Origin: Eulemur rufifrons | Lineage: Eukaryota; Chordata; Mammalia; Primates; Lemuridae | DNA: 64,000 bases | Assembly (NCBI RefSeq): GCF_041146395.1 | Contig: NC_090989.1 | Location: forward strand, 48,076,501-48,140,500 | Direction of reading: 5' to 3' | Shown: piece by piece, positions 1-31,953 of the stretch | How positions within the stretch are numbered: position 1 is the first letter of the stretch | How the letters are laid out: each line of letters opens with the position of its first letter | Notes under the pieces: model-generated | Database searches by the model: none | Told to the model about the DNA's origin: nothing | Seen by the model: the letters and a program-made list of their open reading frames with translations, nothing else | Program-made: the position numbers and the translations under genes

Positions 1-8
1 TGTTTTAG

Positions 9-18638
<18,630 letters not shown>

Positions 18639-20865
18639 CTGTGACAGGTTCCAGCTCCTGGGAAAAGGCTTCACTGACTATGATACGTGTGACTGCAGTC
18701 AGTGTTCCATCTGAATTGAATGCCAGCCAGCATTTGATATTTGTAGGTTTGATAGATTTTTACAGTGTAGCTCATCAGCATGATGATAGTGAAAGAATTT
18801 TGATAATATTGCTCTTGTCACTTATGTATGTGGCCAGCCCTATTTTTATGGCACCAATGGGTATACTGACAATAAGTAAAAATATTCAGGACTTAGATCT
18901 TACAAGATCAGAGATACTTCATTTTATTTCAGTTTTCTATTGATCACTGGTTATAAAGATAAAAGGTGGGCATAGAAAAAAATGAAATTTGCATTTTCTT
19001 TTCCTAAGCAGCAAAGCCCAATGCAATGGCATTTAGATTTGCATATATGGTACTAAAATGAAAGTTGCTTTTTGTTTTATTCGATATCATTTCAGCTTGG
19101 GATGTGTTTTAATTGGATTGGCCAAATTGGATATTTGAGATTTAACTACACGTTCTATGACCTCCTGTGTCTTTGGCTAATTTCCATGTTAACCTGGGGC
19201 ATCCATTTGTGTAGCCAATGGTAAAAACAGTTATTAGCTTCCAAAGCTGATACTAAGTGGCTCTAGATCATTATTCATTTGCATAGGAATGACTGTGATC
19301 AGTTTTCTCCTTCTGGTTCACGTGAGAACATCAGCACATGTTAACGCTCCTCCCAGGTAAACAGTTCAGCTGCTGTTGCAGCTGCGCTTCCAGCAGCGAG
19401 GCAACTGTGCAAAGATTATTCTTAATTCAAGAATCATTGCATGTGAAAGTAAAACCGTAATTGTGGGAATAGAACATTGTCACCACTACATAAGCATAGT
19501 GTTCTATAAGCGTTTTTAACATCTAGTTGTTTTTTTTTTTTTTATTCCTAGAACAAAGAGGAAACTTAGGTTAAGTGTAGTTTGCAGAATACTGTTGGAT
19601 TTGACATAAAATATGTTCCTTCCTTCATATTTTTGATGCCAGGCAAACCAGTCTGGAGTCTTGTAGGTGTCATAATTGCCACAAATAAACAGTATTTTCC
19701 TCTAACAGTAAACTGCAAGAAGCATTTGATCCTTTAACAGCTTTGCAAAAAAAAAAAAAAAATGCCATTTTAAGTAGTCCACGTTCCTACAAAAAGATCA
19801 ACCTTCTCTTTGTTCAAGCTAACTGCACAGTCATACAAATAAAACAATTCAATGACAAACACCAAAACTAAGCATGTGCAGTTACCAGATGTGCCGTGTT
19901 AACTGTAAGAAACTGCTGTAATGACTAATTTCTATGCAATATGTGTGACCTGTTAGGACGTAATTTATTATGCTACATACAAATGATTATGCAATTTTAG
20001 ATTAGCTTCAAATGAAGTGTTCTACATTGTCAGTTAATAATTAAATCAATAATCAAGTCAAAAAACACCTTTTCTCCAATTTGCCTGGATATTTCAGGAG
20101 GAAGTTTATAGTATGATAATTAGCTATCTAATTGCCTCTGCTTTCTATTTCAAGGTGTAGACACAAAGTAAAATGAGATCTGGAAAGTTTCTGGGTAATT
20201 TCTTTAATATAAAAAAATTTTAAATCATTTAGAAAGCCAAGCTCCTCTTTCCTGTGTTACTTTAAAATAACTTTGAAGTGACCATTCTGAACTTTATCTG
20301 TGTTAACATGATGAACTGACCATGCTACTAATGTGATCCTATATGCACATGGATAGTATTGAAATATTCTGGTAAATCTATTTCAGATACGTTAAGTGAA
20401 TTGCCATTGATCCAAGGATTAAGTTCTGTGACTAGGACGTTATATCACTGAAGCTGTTTTGTCAGTTTGATTTTTATGCTTTTGGGATGGCTGCTGTTTC
20501 AGCTGTTGACCTTTTAAATTCTGTACTCCATTTTACAGAATGGAATAATGGACATATATCATTTGAGAAGCAACTTAAGTCTCATATTATTTTTTGCCTC
20601 CCTTTCATCCTAAATGGGAGAATCAGAGCTATAATGAGATAAACCAGGTTTGTTTTATACAGCTTTGTTCTTATAAACCTACTGTTATATGTAGTATTTA
20701 GATATATGGAATTTTCCAGTTATTATAGTGTGAAAACCTTACAAAATATGTGCAAATGTTCCTTCAGTTTTAATACCTCAAACTGTTTTTTGCACTTCAG
20801 GGGTAAGGTCTGATGATGTGTAAAAGGTGATTGTTTAATAAAATAATTGTAAATGAATGTCTTTA
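18639..20865 (+). other. ZPLD1: ZPLD1 3' UTR (predicted)
   Basis: Free of recognised interspersed repeats from the stop codon to the polyadenylation signal, which fits transcribed 3' UTR. Earlier AATAAA hexamers at 19684-19689 and 19838-19843 could give shorter forms. A short G+C-rich part at 19367-19384 can fold as a 7-bp stem (CAGCTGC/GCAGCTG). The exact end is inferred. Confidence 0.65.
20837..20842 (+). terminator. ZPLD1: Polyadenylation signal AATAAA (likely ZPLD1 end)
   Basis: Canonical hexamer in taataaaataattg, followed by T/G-rich aattgtaaatgaatgtct. It is about 2.2 kb after the stop codon and is the last good signal before repeat DNA begins at about 20.94 kb. Confidence 0.6.
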
Positions 20866-20937
20866 AAATACTGATCTTTTTTTAAAAAAAATTTTCTCCT
20901 TCTTACTTTCAACATCCTATTCCCACTTTCATGAATG

Positions 20938-21095
20938 CAAATGGTCCCTGATTTGTGATGATTCAACTTAATTTTTTTTTTTTTACTTTAAGATGAGTTC
21001 ATCAGGATACTAAATGCATTTTTGACCTATGATATTTTTGACTTACAATGATTTTATTGGGACATAACCCCATTGTAAATTGAGGAGCGTCTGTA
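20938..21095. mobile_element. Small DNA-transposon fossil, Tigger-like
   Basis: The left part ggtccctgatttgtgatgat and right part ttgacttacaatgattttat, followed by gggacataaccccattgtaa, resemble the two ends of a short non-autonomous TcMar-Tigger-type element. Family name and exact ends are uncertain. Confidence 0.45.
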
Positions 21096-24000
21096 TTGAG
21101 AAAGAATTAGTCTAAAATAAACTGCCTAATGCAAGGGCAGGTCAATGATCTCTGCAGGTAGATGGAGTCTGCCCTGTCAATATTGGGCTTCGTGGCCAAG
21201 GCCTTGTGTTGGAAGATAGTCCTGAAATCAGCTGAGGGTCGGGAAGTACACTGTACCGTGGGCTTAAGCTCTGATGAAAAGGGAACTTACAATTTTTAAA
21301 ACTTTGACAGGAACAGCAAAAATTATAAAGACAAGGAGCTCAGCTTCTGTCCAGAGTTTCACAGTCTCTCATAACAATTCCAGCAGGGTCCGGCTGCGAT
21401 CCCTTGTCTCAGGAGGGGGTGAACAGGCAGGTGACACAGCACTGAGGAGAGATCTCTACCTGACTCAGAGAGAAACCAATCTTACACAGGTGGGCGCTAT
21501 GAGCCCTCAAATATCAGCAATTGGTTCTGGGAACATCACAAGACATGATGGTTTATGAGGGGCATTGTTGGCTGCGGAAAATGTAAGGCTATTTTAGATA
21601 GACAGCCTCACAGGCAGTCAACTTCCAGAAGTGAGAATGGAGCAGAAGTTCATGGGAGACACTTGTTTGTGAATACACGTAAGCTGTAGTTTGAGCAATT
21701 CCCAGAGCACTTGGCAGGAGAGAAATGCAGTGGGATGGAGGGCCAGCACACATTTATTTTCATTCCATATTTATAAGACAAAGAGCAAGCTGGTCATAGA
21801 TCAATTACTTTGGGGAATGAGGTTCTTCAATTATTTACAAATGGGGAGACATTTTTAAAAAATCCAAATTTGTAATTCAGAAAAAAAATTTTGATTACTT
21901 GGATAGTAAACAAAACAAATATCAGGATCAGTATTAGGATTTTCCAGAGAAAAAGAACCAATAGGATATTGGTGTGAGTGTATATACTGTGTGTGTGTAT
22001 ATATATGCACATATATATGTATATATACATATATAAAACAAGGAATCGTTTAACATAATTATGGAGGCTGAACAAATCCTAACAACCACAGTTGGCAAGC
22101 TGGAGACCCAGGAAAGCTGATGGTGTAGTTATAGTTTGAAAGTTGGCAGGCTCGAGATTCAGGAAGAGTTGATATTTCAGTTCAATCCAAAGGCAGGGGG
22201 TGGCCGGGAACAACAACAACAACGACAACGTCCAAGTTTGAGAGGCGGTTAGGCGGGAGGAACTCCCTCTTACTCATAAGAGGGTCAGACATTTCTATTC
22301 AGGTTTTCAACTGATTCAATGTATCACATTGCTAAACAGCAAAACTTCTTAATCATCCCAGTGATATTAGGGAATGAATAAATAAAAGTATTAACAAAAT
22401 TTGACAGTAGAATGGAAATGGTTTTGGAATATTTAATATCTGGAGATAAGGGTTCATGAATAGAGGATCGTCTTTTATATTAGCTGAATAATATGGATCA
22501 AATGGAAGAAAGACAAAGTCATAAATAGGTGGGCAGCAATGAGCTCTATAGCTGTGCCGAATTATCCCACAACTTCAGGAGAAATAGGGTACAAGGAGGG
22601 ATGGCCAGGCAGTGCCCACTGGACCCACGTCCTATAGGGTTGACATTGAGGATGCTGGTAGCCAAGGAGAAGAATAACAGGAGTGACAACAGGCCAGAAG
22701 CAGTGAAGAACATAAAACACGGTAGCAGAGATAATAGCGGGCAAATGCAACAAGGAAGTGCTGGACACTGGAAGGAGAGGCCACTTCTTAGAGGGAACTA
22801 GTTCATTGTAGGAGACAGAACTAGAATCTTTGATAGCTGTTACCACATTCCTCATGACGGCACACTGTTTCTTCCAGATGCTCAAAGGTAAGTGGAAACG
22901 GAATTAAAAAGTTATATTTTCGTGTTTGTGAGAACATCTTGCCAGACTGCTTATTGGCAAATAGAATCAGTCTCTGCAAATTTGAATGACACAGGAGAAC
23001 TAAAATAGCCTTAATTAATGCCACATTTTGCTGAGAAAGCAAGGAGAAGATTGGTTTTGGGGCTTCTGCTCATGTAGACTATACATAATCTTTAGAAATT
23101 TCTGATCAGTAATCTTCATTTATAAAACGCTTTGTACTCTTGGCAAAGTGAAATTGAGAACTCAGATTGTTATCTGCATAGTTTAAACCTCCATTTCCCT
23201 TTTGCCTCAAGTATCTGGATATTTCCTTTTTTACTTAAATTGCCAACATAATTACCTCAATTTTCCCTTTCATTTTCTATGTAGAAAGGAGCAATGCTAT
23301 CATTACATGGAGTTTCAGTTAAAGGCAATGTGGCCCAAATTTTGAGGTTCATTTTCATCAGGAGCATAGCTATGTTAGCATTGCCCAAAGCAGAATCCAT
23401 TACTGAATAATCCTGCTGGTTTGACAAATCAACTAACACTGGAAGATCCTGGGAGAGTTGTGGTTTGACAATTTCACGCAACTCTGACTCAAAGTTATAC
23501 AAGTCCTGAAGCTATTTATCCTCCTGTATGTAGTATTGTAACTTTTTTTTTTTTTTTACAGTAGTGAACAATTGACTAAACAGAAAAATTACTCTAGAGG
23601 AAATATAGTTGTTTTTAGCAATTATTTACTATTTGGAAATTAGAACTAATTTGTTATTTAAAAGCTATTGTTCTAAGCTATTATATCTAAGCTAAGATAT
23701 ATTTTTGTGGTTGATAAAATGAGATAGTAGAGAAAGTTAGGTGCCCATTGTGAGAGAAATTTAAACCAATAAGCCCTCTTGAATTCCATAAAGGTAAATC
23801 ATGGATGCTTCTTTGATAGCGCATCTCACTGTCTAATACAACATGGAACAAAGGTGATTCACTATCGCTGATTAAAAGATTTATCAAAATTTTAATGCTT
23901 TCTTTCCAATTTGTCAATGGATGTATATTGAGAATGTCTCTTATTTCACAAATTATTCACCAGCGTACTTGATTTGTGCACTAAGCCTTGATCAGAAACT

Positions 24001-24440
24001 TTTTTAAAGTTACTATGAACATTATGATTAAACTGATAGGACAGTATGGTTATTCAATTAATAAACAGTTACAAATTCTAGGCTAATTAAGTGCGCACAC
24101 ATTTGGCTTTGTATTCCCAGTCATATATGTAAAGAAACTCACCTAGTTACCACCCCCGTGGTCTTCAAACCTATGTGCCCCCTCACCCCTTCCCATGGTA
24201 TTTTCACTGGACCATAGTAATTCTCTGCCACTTTGCCTTCGTTCTGTTTATGAGGTTCAATATGGTGGAAAGTTTATGTAATTTTTTGTTTTGATATACA
24301 CATGATTTGAGTTAATTAGAAAAAAGGTGGAACTGAGGTTTGGAGAATAGGGAGGAAAGGCTAGCTAAGTGCATGTCAAAAATGTAGAAGTTAAACGTAT
24401 CCACAATTTTTTCCATTTTTTGATCCTGAGGCTTACAAAC
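21096..24440. other. Intergenic, mostly unassigned; one repeat and TA/TG simple sequence
   Basis: No gene is supported. Open frames of up to 107 codons occur on both strands near 22.5-23.0 kb, but they overlap each other, have no recognised domain and no splice context. A repeat at about 21.94-22.32 kb is listed separately. There are short T-runs, for example at 23544-23559. Confidence 0.7.
21940..22320 (+). repeat. Old interspersed repeat, family not assigned
   Basis: Contains ttttccagagaaaaagaacc and aataggatat, then a TATA/TGTG stretch (about 21981-22035), aattatggaggctgaa, ggcaagctggagacccagga and ttcaggttttcaactgattc. I know this order from a common mammalian repeat but cannot name the family safely. 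It contains a short (CAA)n near 22212. Confidence 0.45.
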
Positions 24441-25360
24441 TTACAGAAAAATGCAGAGAGCAATATAACCACCAAAAAGATTCTACCATCCTGGATTAAC
24501 AAATATGTATATTTTGCTTTAATTGTTTCAGATCTATAAAAAGAAATTTTCATATAAGTTGAAGTCCATTTTGTCCTTCTCTCTAAGCTAATTCTTTTAA
24601 CTCTGTTCCCAGAAAGAAGGAACCACCATCATACAGTTGGTGTGCTTTCTTTCTACCCATGTTTTAAAATTTACTACGTTTGGATATCTTCCAAATGACT
24701 GAGAGTTTTAATGTTATCATATTGTACATTTCCTTATCATACTGTATGTTTTCTTTTGCATCTTGATTTTTTGAAGTCAACAGCATGTTATTGAAATTTC
24801 TTCATCCTGAGATCAGTTTCATGACTTCTTTGCATTACTGCCTCAATAACTTTTGGCTTTAATTATGTTCTAACAGTTATTGCCTTGTAAAAAGTCTTTA
24901 TGTCATGTAAGGAAGTCCTCGCTTCTCCCCCCTTTTTGGCCTTCAAAACCGCCTTGGCTATTCTTGGATCATTACTTTTATATATGTATTTTCAAATCTG
25001 ATATCATGAAAAATATTGTGTTAAAATTTTGATTGGAATTGCATTGTAGTCTTAGATTAATTGGGAAAACAATTGCCATGTTTTTGATACTGAGAGATTT
25101 TCCATCATCAATCATGTTCTATTTCTCCATTTATTCATCTTCCTATATTATTAATACCTTCAATTGATTGAGTCTAATACTTTATAAAAGTTCATAATAT
25201 CTTATACAACTTTTGTTAGATTTATTCTCAGGTATCATAGATGTTAGTGGATGTTGTAAATGAAATCATTTTTTTAAGAACTAAACTTTCTACTTACATA
25301 TTGCTGCTGGATACAAATGTTAGTGATTTTTATTTCTATATTTTATTTACCGCTATTGAT
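24440..25360 (-). repeat. Old L1M fragment, antisense (3' part of ORF2 and 3' UTR)
   Basis: The blocks cttggctattcttggatcat, gattggaattgcattgtag, ttaattgggaaaacaattgc and ctatttctccatttattcat match the reverse strand of the L1 ORF2 C-terminal half in the order expected. All frames are broken. The left end is less certain. Confidence 0.6.
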
Positions 25361-27416
25361 GAAGTGTCAAGTTTGGGTTATAACCCCTTTGGCTGTGGAT
25401 CCCCTCAGACCTGCTCAAGGGCATCCAAAGGCCACAATGAGGTCCTGAGTCAAAGCCTTTCATTCAAAGTACTCTACTTTTCTCGGTAAAAATCCTTAGA
25501 ATTTTTTATTTAATCACATTTTATTATCTGTACCTCTGACATGAAGACTTTTTTAAAAGGGATTTTTGGAATGGTAGTATATAGTGTTAGTCATTCAGGA
25601 AAGTGTTTAGTGTCATGGGAACTTTTGGAAATGTTATTAGCCCAAGGCTAATTCTGAAAGTCAAACTCTGCCTGGCAGAAGTAGGCGAGTGACAGTGATC
25701 AGAGGATACCGCCCTTTGCCAGCTCTTACATGAAATGTGTGGATGCATTTGGTAAATACATAAATGTTAATTATTATTATGTTCTTGCATCAAACTTACT
25801 TTTCGTTTTAGACATTGCTTTCAGAGACCTACTGTACCATGATCCAAAGAGAGTGAATCATATGCTGCATATGTTGCCCCCAGCACTGGCCCCAAATCAA
25901 ACAATGTAATTTTGACTTGATGGGGGGTGGGGAACTCTACAGGGAAGCAGCCCCTGCAAGGGGATCACAGAGAGGTCATTTAAGGTGCTAAGATAAGCCA
26001 TCTGTCCCTTCTAAAGAGGATCGCAAGGTTGGACTAGAGAGAAGACCCGTCCAAGGTGATGGCCAAGGTCGGCCTTCTCATCTCGCAATTGCTGGGGGAA
26101 GAGGTGGAAACAGCAGTGGGAAAAAGTGACTGCGCCACTGCATGTCTCATAGTGATGCTGCTGAGTGCTTGATTCAGTGTGTGTAAACTTTTATTTGATG
26201 CCTACATGATGATGACACTTGTTCCTTCATTTTAATCCCTCCAGGTTGATAGGGTTGATAGGACATGGAGAGACATTTACAGGCTGGTTGCCTCTATAAA
26301 TTTCTGTCTAAAGGTAGTCATTTATAAATCATACCCTTTTTTTTCAATTTGAAAGATAAATTTTACAAGGTATTAAAACTTATATTGCTTTTCCCATAGA
26401 TTGTCAAAGAACGGCTACATTACAGTTCCAAATTTCCTGATTTCCTTGAAAGATAAAGGAACTGTAAATAAATTACATGAATTCCTCTTAAAAGCCTTAT
26501 CTTAGGGGATTAGTAACAATATTACTTTTTCTAGAAGCCTGGAGGTAATAATATCTCTTTAGTGTAATTGAAGTCTAAGCACTTATCTACTAGAGAATTA
26601 TATATTTCAACAGCTTTTCAAAAATTATGTTCCATTCTTAAAAGAAATCTGAATTTTTAGTTTAAATTAAATGTTTTTATTTTGAGGCAATGACAGATGG
26701 TAAAGTCTTCATAAAATTCAAGTTTGATCTCATAATTTTTTTTTGTAAATTTTATTTTTAAGAAAAATTATGAATCATAATTTAATCACCTAGCTTTTTC
26801 TATTATGTAAGTGGTATTTTAAATCTGTATGTAATATAAAGGAAGAAAAAAGTAAGGAGAAGGGAATACTTATTATTTGTAAGTGCTTGTATATCACATT
26901 GTAGTGACCTCACATAATAAATGTTATTTTCCTAATATATTCAGAGGAATTTGGGGCATATTTTTATTTGAATATATTTGAAGTTTAATCTGCCTTCTAA
27001 GTTTGATTAATTAGTTAATTCACCTTTTGGAGTCATTCTTTTCATGTCTTAAATATGTCCCTTAACTGGGCTCTCAGTCACCATTTGGGGCATGACAGAA
27101 ATGAAGAGAATAAGGAACTCTATGTTGGATAGAGTTGATCAAATTTCCTTATATATTAATTAGTGTGTGTGAAAGATGAAGGAGGAAGACCTGAACATTG
27201 ATTATAAAGGAAACTTATTAGCATTAATATGGTTTTACATATTTTGCAACATTAATAGCAGATCAAACTACTAAAAACTTGATTTAGATGTGTAATAAAA
27301 TTCTAATATAGCATTGTTTGTCAGATTACTTTGTTAGTTTCATTTCATTAAAAAAATAAGCATTGTTTGTATTGGTTAGAATTACAGTCAGTTGCAAATA
27401 ATAGAGACACAAAATA
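25361..27416. other. Intergenic, nothing recognised
   Basis: AT-rich unique-looking DNA. A G-run ggggggtggggaac is near 25921. No gene, RNA gene or repeat family is recognised. Confidence 0.6.
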
Positions 27417-28698
27417 TTAGATTGGTGCAAAAGTAATTGCTGTTTTGGACTGGAATTTTAAATCCTTATAACTAGGCTCAAACACATCTTTACTAATCAA
27501 AATAGGAACCATTACAATCAACACATTTTTGCCAAGGAGAAATAAGTTTATTTATTCCTATAGCATAAAAATCCGTGCTTTGGGATTCAATGAACTCTTG
27601 GAAAGAATTTTCTGCATCCTGCTGGTTGTGGAAGTGTTTTCCCTACAAAAAGTTGTCGAGATACTTGAAGAAGCGGTAGTCGGTTGGCAAGAGGTCAGGT
27701 GAATATGGCGGATGAGGCAAAACTTCGTAGCCCAATTTGTTCAACTTTTGAAGCGTTGGTTGTGCCACATGCAGTTGGGTGTTGTTGTGGAGAATTGGGC
27801 CCTTTCTGTTGACCAATGCCTGCTGCAGGTGTTGCAGTTTTCAGTGCATCTCGTCAATTTGCTGAGCATATTTCTCAGATGTAATGGTTTTACTAGGATT
27901 CAGAAAGCTGTCCTGGATCAGATCGGCTGCAGACCAACAAACAGTAATCATGATCTTTTTTTTTTGGAGCAAATTTGGCTTTGGGAAGTGCTTTGGAGCT
28001 TCTTCTCTGTCCAACCACTGAGCTAGTGATCACCAGTTGTTGTATAAAATACACTTTTCATTGCATGTCACAATCCGATCAAGAAATGGGTTCATTGTTG
28101 TTATGTACAATAAAAGAAGACCACACTTGAAAATGATGTTTTTTTTTTATTTTAGGTCAGTTCATAAGGCACCCAATTACCGAGCTTTTTCACCTTTTCA
28201 ATTTGCTTCAAATGCCCAATGACCATAGAATGGTTGATGTTGAGTTCTTCAGCAACTTCTCATGTAGTTGTAAGAGGATCAGCTTCGATGATTGCTCTCG
28301 GCTGGTCGTTGTCAACTTCCAATGGCTGGCCACTGTGCTCCTCATCTTCAAGGCTCTCATCTCCTTTGCAAACTTCTTGAACCACCACTGCACTGTATGT
28401 TCATTAGCAGTTCCTGGGGCAAATGTGTCCTTGACGTTGAGAGTTGTCTCTGCTGCTTTACAACCCATTTTGAACTTGAATAAGAAAATTGCTTGAATTT
28501 GCTTTTTGTCTAACATCATTTCCATAGTCTGAATATAAAATAAACAATAAGTAATAAGTCATTAGCAAAAAAACATAAAGCAAGAATTGTGCAATAAAAT
28601 GATGTATAACATAACCACATTTATTTAAGAATACATTCCAATATCAAATGGCAAATTTCAACAATGTTAAAAATGCAATTACTTTTGCACCAACATAA
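27417..28698 (-). mobile_element. Hsmar1-like mariner transposon, full length (1,282 bp)
   Basis: The left terminal repeat ttagattggtgcaaaagtaa and the right end (reverse strand ttatgttggtgcaaaagtaa) match the Hsmar1 inverted repeat closely. TA dinucleotides flank both ends (27415-27416 and 28699-28700), as expected for a mariner. The length is within a few bases of the 1.29-kb Hsmar1 consensus. The transposase relic runs on the minus strand. An internal A-run lies near 28141-28150 on that strand. Confidence 0.9.
27493..28525 (-). pseudogene. Mariner (Hsmar1-like) transposase pseudogene
   Basis: Starts at 28525 (minus strand) with MEMMLDKKQIQAIFLFKF and keeps the helix-turn-helix DNA-binding region up to VQWWFKKF. 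A one-base loss just after that shifts the frame, and further stops follow (for example a TGA in place of an Arg codon after LTTT). The C terminus is recognisable as FYAIGINKLISPWQKCVD and ends SYFD plus stop at 27493-27495. Total length is 1,033 nt against about 1,032 for Hsmar1. In the broken frame the first two catalytic Asp positions read Asn (TCNEK, HNN), while the third block YSPDLLPTDY is kept. It is therefore inactive. The intact family enzyme cuts and pastes the element at TA sites. Confidence 0.88.
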
Positions 28699-28700
28699 TA

Positions 28701-29429
28701 ACAGTATCTTCAATTAAGATAAAAATAGAAGTTTCATGTAAATGTCCAAGGTAGGCATGGCAGCTCTGCTCCACAAAGCCCTAAGGAATGGATGGAGGCT
28801 ACTTTAGGCTCACTTTTCCATCATCCCTGGCCTGTAGCCTTTGTCCTGTGGTTCAAAATGGAGAAAGGTCCACAAAAGGGGCAAAGGACATACATCATCA
28901 ATAGCTTAAGGAAGGATTGTGGAGGCTCCCACAGGACACTTGCATATTCACCCTACCAGCAAGGGTGTCTGGGAAACGAAGTGTTTAGTGTGGGTGTTCA
29001 TGTGCCCAGCTATCATCAGAGGATCTGATTTACACCTACGTTACTCAATAGTGTCATCATTTACTTACAACTTTAAAATGTCAGATACATCTATTCGTGT
29101 ATAAGAATGTTCATCACTGTATTATTTTTAATGACAAAATTATTAAGTGACACAGGTTTCCAAATACAGAATTTTTGTGGTATAATGATATGTAGATAAT
29201 GAAAATCAGTTATAAAAACTTTTAGCAAAGGAGAAAATGCTTATGCTATATTATAAGAGAAAAGCAGGATATAGAATTATGTATATAATATGAGCTAACA
29301 CAGAAGAAAGAAATGTTTACTATGGACAGTAAAGAAAAATAATTGGTTTTAATACTAGTTGTCTTATGCTACTATCTAGAATGTTATTTTATTTTTTGAG
29401 AAAATATCCACATAATTTAAACCAGAACA
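28701..29429. other. Intergenic, nothing recognised
   Basis: No repeat family, RNA gene or supported coding region. Open frames at 28792-29028 and 28919-29104 overlap in different frames and have no known domain. Confidence 0.6.
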
Positions 29430-29443
29430 ATAGTAGTTGTCTG

Positions 29444-29799
<356 letters not shown>

Positions 29800-29813
29800 A
29801 TAGTAGTTGTCTG

Positions 29814-31762
29814 GTAATTTAGGAGCTGAAGAAAGTGTTCTGTCTATATTATTGGGATAATTGTATCAATTTTCAACTTTACTTTCATCTACCAAAAAAA
29901 TAAAATAATTCTTTGTACCTAATCTGATAAGCACACACACCAAGAGAATAAATTTTCAAATCTTTTCTGAGAGATGCTGAGAATGCAGTGGCTTTGTTTA
30001 TTCCTAAAGAATTCTAACATTTTATTCAACATGAAAATGGTCTGCAGTGAACTATAGATTATACAATAGCAGGATACTAAGCAGATTTGGGAAACTATGG
30101 CTCATACTGACAGCAATGAATGAGCTATCTGACTCATTGTTTTTCATTTGTACATTTATTTTTCCCACATCACTAGCATTTGTTGTGGTCACACTGCCAG
30201 GCTCACACAGAAGACGAGTTTACGCTCTGGGAAATGGTTGAAAAGCATCATCATCTTCATTATGTCAACAATGAAAATTATGTTTGTCCATGCTCTCTGG
30301 AGTCGATGGCTAGAATGTTTGAAAACAACATTCAGGCATTTTCTCTCTCACCCTGAGGAGAAAAAATATCTATGCCAGCATTATTTATTTATTTTTTATT
30401 TTATAAATAATCTGTTTTCCCCTTGCCCTTTAGAGCTGAGAAAAGCTGCATGTAATGAATGCTATTTGCACATAAAGGCAATTTTCAGAATGAGCATAAC
30501 ATCCCTTCCTGCCAATTCTTGAGAGAAAAGTCACGTGAAAAAGACAGAGAAACTCTCCAGATTATCCCCTTCAGTTGAACACTATCCATTTTTTGAAGTA
30601 AACAAATATCTATTTTCTATGCATTTCCACCTCACCCCATCTCCCTGTCAGAACAATGATAATTGCTTTGTCTACTCTCCATATTCCTTCCATTACCTGT
30701 TAAGTATCTCTTGGAGTCAGTGGCCAGGACTCCATTATAAAAATAACTATAATATAACTTCATTGTAATATAACTATAAATCCTGCAAGTCTGAAGAGAA
30801 AGGCTACAGCAGCTTCCCCGCATTAACTCTTTTCCTATCAGGATCTTTCCTCAAAATGGCAACCACTGAAACCAACTTTATACATACCCAGGGGTTTAAA
30901 ATCATGCTTTGAAGACTGTGTGGTTGATTCAAAAGGGATCACATTTTACTTCAGCATAAAATCCACATTTTTTTTTCTTCAGATGGGAGTAAGAGAGTAA
31001 CAGAGCCAGGAATCGCACATCAATGTGTTTATCCTTTGCTCTTTAGTCAACATTACTTCTCCCAATATCTAAACTCTGTGTTAACACCAAATGGAAGAAA
31101 GGCAGCAAAGAATAATGTGCTGTTTTAAATGTAGATGGAAGAAAAGATGTTGAGACTAAAATTTAAAAACTACACCAAGATATATTCATTCCACTCTCAC
31201 ATTCAAATAATGTTCACATTAAATAATTGTTCCAAAGGGACTGTCAGAACGAAACAGTCATAGCTTTCCCTAGCTGAGCTTTGACAACTATAAAAGTCTA
31301 AGACTTGCAGTGAAGCTATGAAAATTATTTTAAAAAATCATTTGCAAACCATGAGCAAAACCTTATTTCTATCTGATTATTGGCAGAAAAATGAACAAGT
31401 TATACAATATTGATTAGGTGAAGTTTTCTAGATTATTTTGATCATGCAGGGCTAGCCCAAGGAATCTAAAGTGGGTAAGACCTATGTATAAATTGCAAGT
31501 TATAGGCATTATTGTTTTTAACTTTAATTTTAATTATTATCTTTATCAGTGCTTTCTAAGCTTTGGGAAAATATGAAACTCACTATGAAATGCATACACT
31601 CTGCAAATCAGTACTTAGAACTTGCTGGAGTCCTTGCTATACTTGAAGTCAAGGAATTGAGCACTTTGTTTAAAAAGTATGTTGCTCATTCATAATAACT
31701 AATATTATATGATGGCTTACATTGGTCTGAAGTAAGAGAAATAAATTGGAAATTTGCAATAA
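29814..31762. other. Intergenic, nothing recognised
   Basis: AT-rich. A frame of 124 codons (30148-30522) has no recognised domain and overlaps another frame. No repeat family is assigned. Confidence 0.6.
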
Positions 31763-31770
31763 CTCTAGAA

Positions 31771-31953
31771 CCATAGTCCTCAAAGCATGGTCCTCTGACG
31801 GGCACCCTATGTATTACCTGGGAACTTGTTAGAAATGCAATTTTTCAGGACCAGGTCCGTACCTACTCAATCAGAAACTCTGGGGTTGGAACCCCATATT
31901 TTCTGTTTAACAAACCAAGCCCTCCAGTCAATTCTCAAGTTTGAGGATCGCTG
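31771..31953 (+). mobile_element. MER5A non-autonomous hAT (Charlie-type) DNA transposon
   Basis: The 183-bp element matches MER5A blocks: tcctcaaagcatggtcct, tacctgggaacttgttagaa, atgcaatttttcagga, caatcagaaactctgggg and tctcaagtttgagg. It is bounded by a perfect 8-bp duplication ctctagaa at 31763-31770 and 31954-31961, the size expected for hAT elements. MER5A is about 189 bp. Confidence 0.9.

Noticed and set aside
22529..22885. Opposite-strand frames of 90 and 107 codons in a G+C-richer patch
   Set aside because: They overlap each other on opposite strands and neither has a recognised domain. I could not tell either from chance.
27712..28026. Plus-strand frames of 104 and 97 codons (27712-28026 and 28203-28496)
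   Set aside because: They are antisense shadows of the mariner transposase relic on the minus strand.
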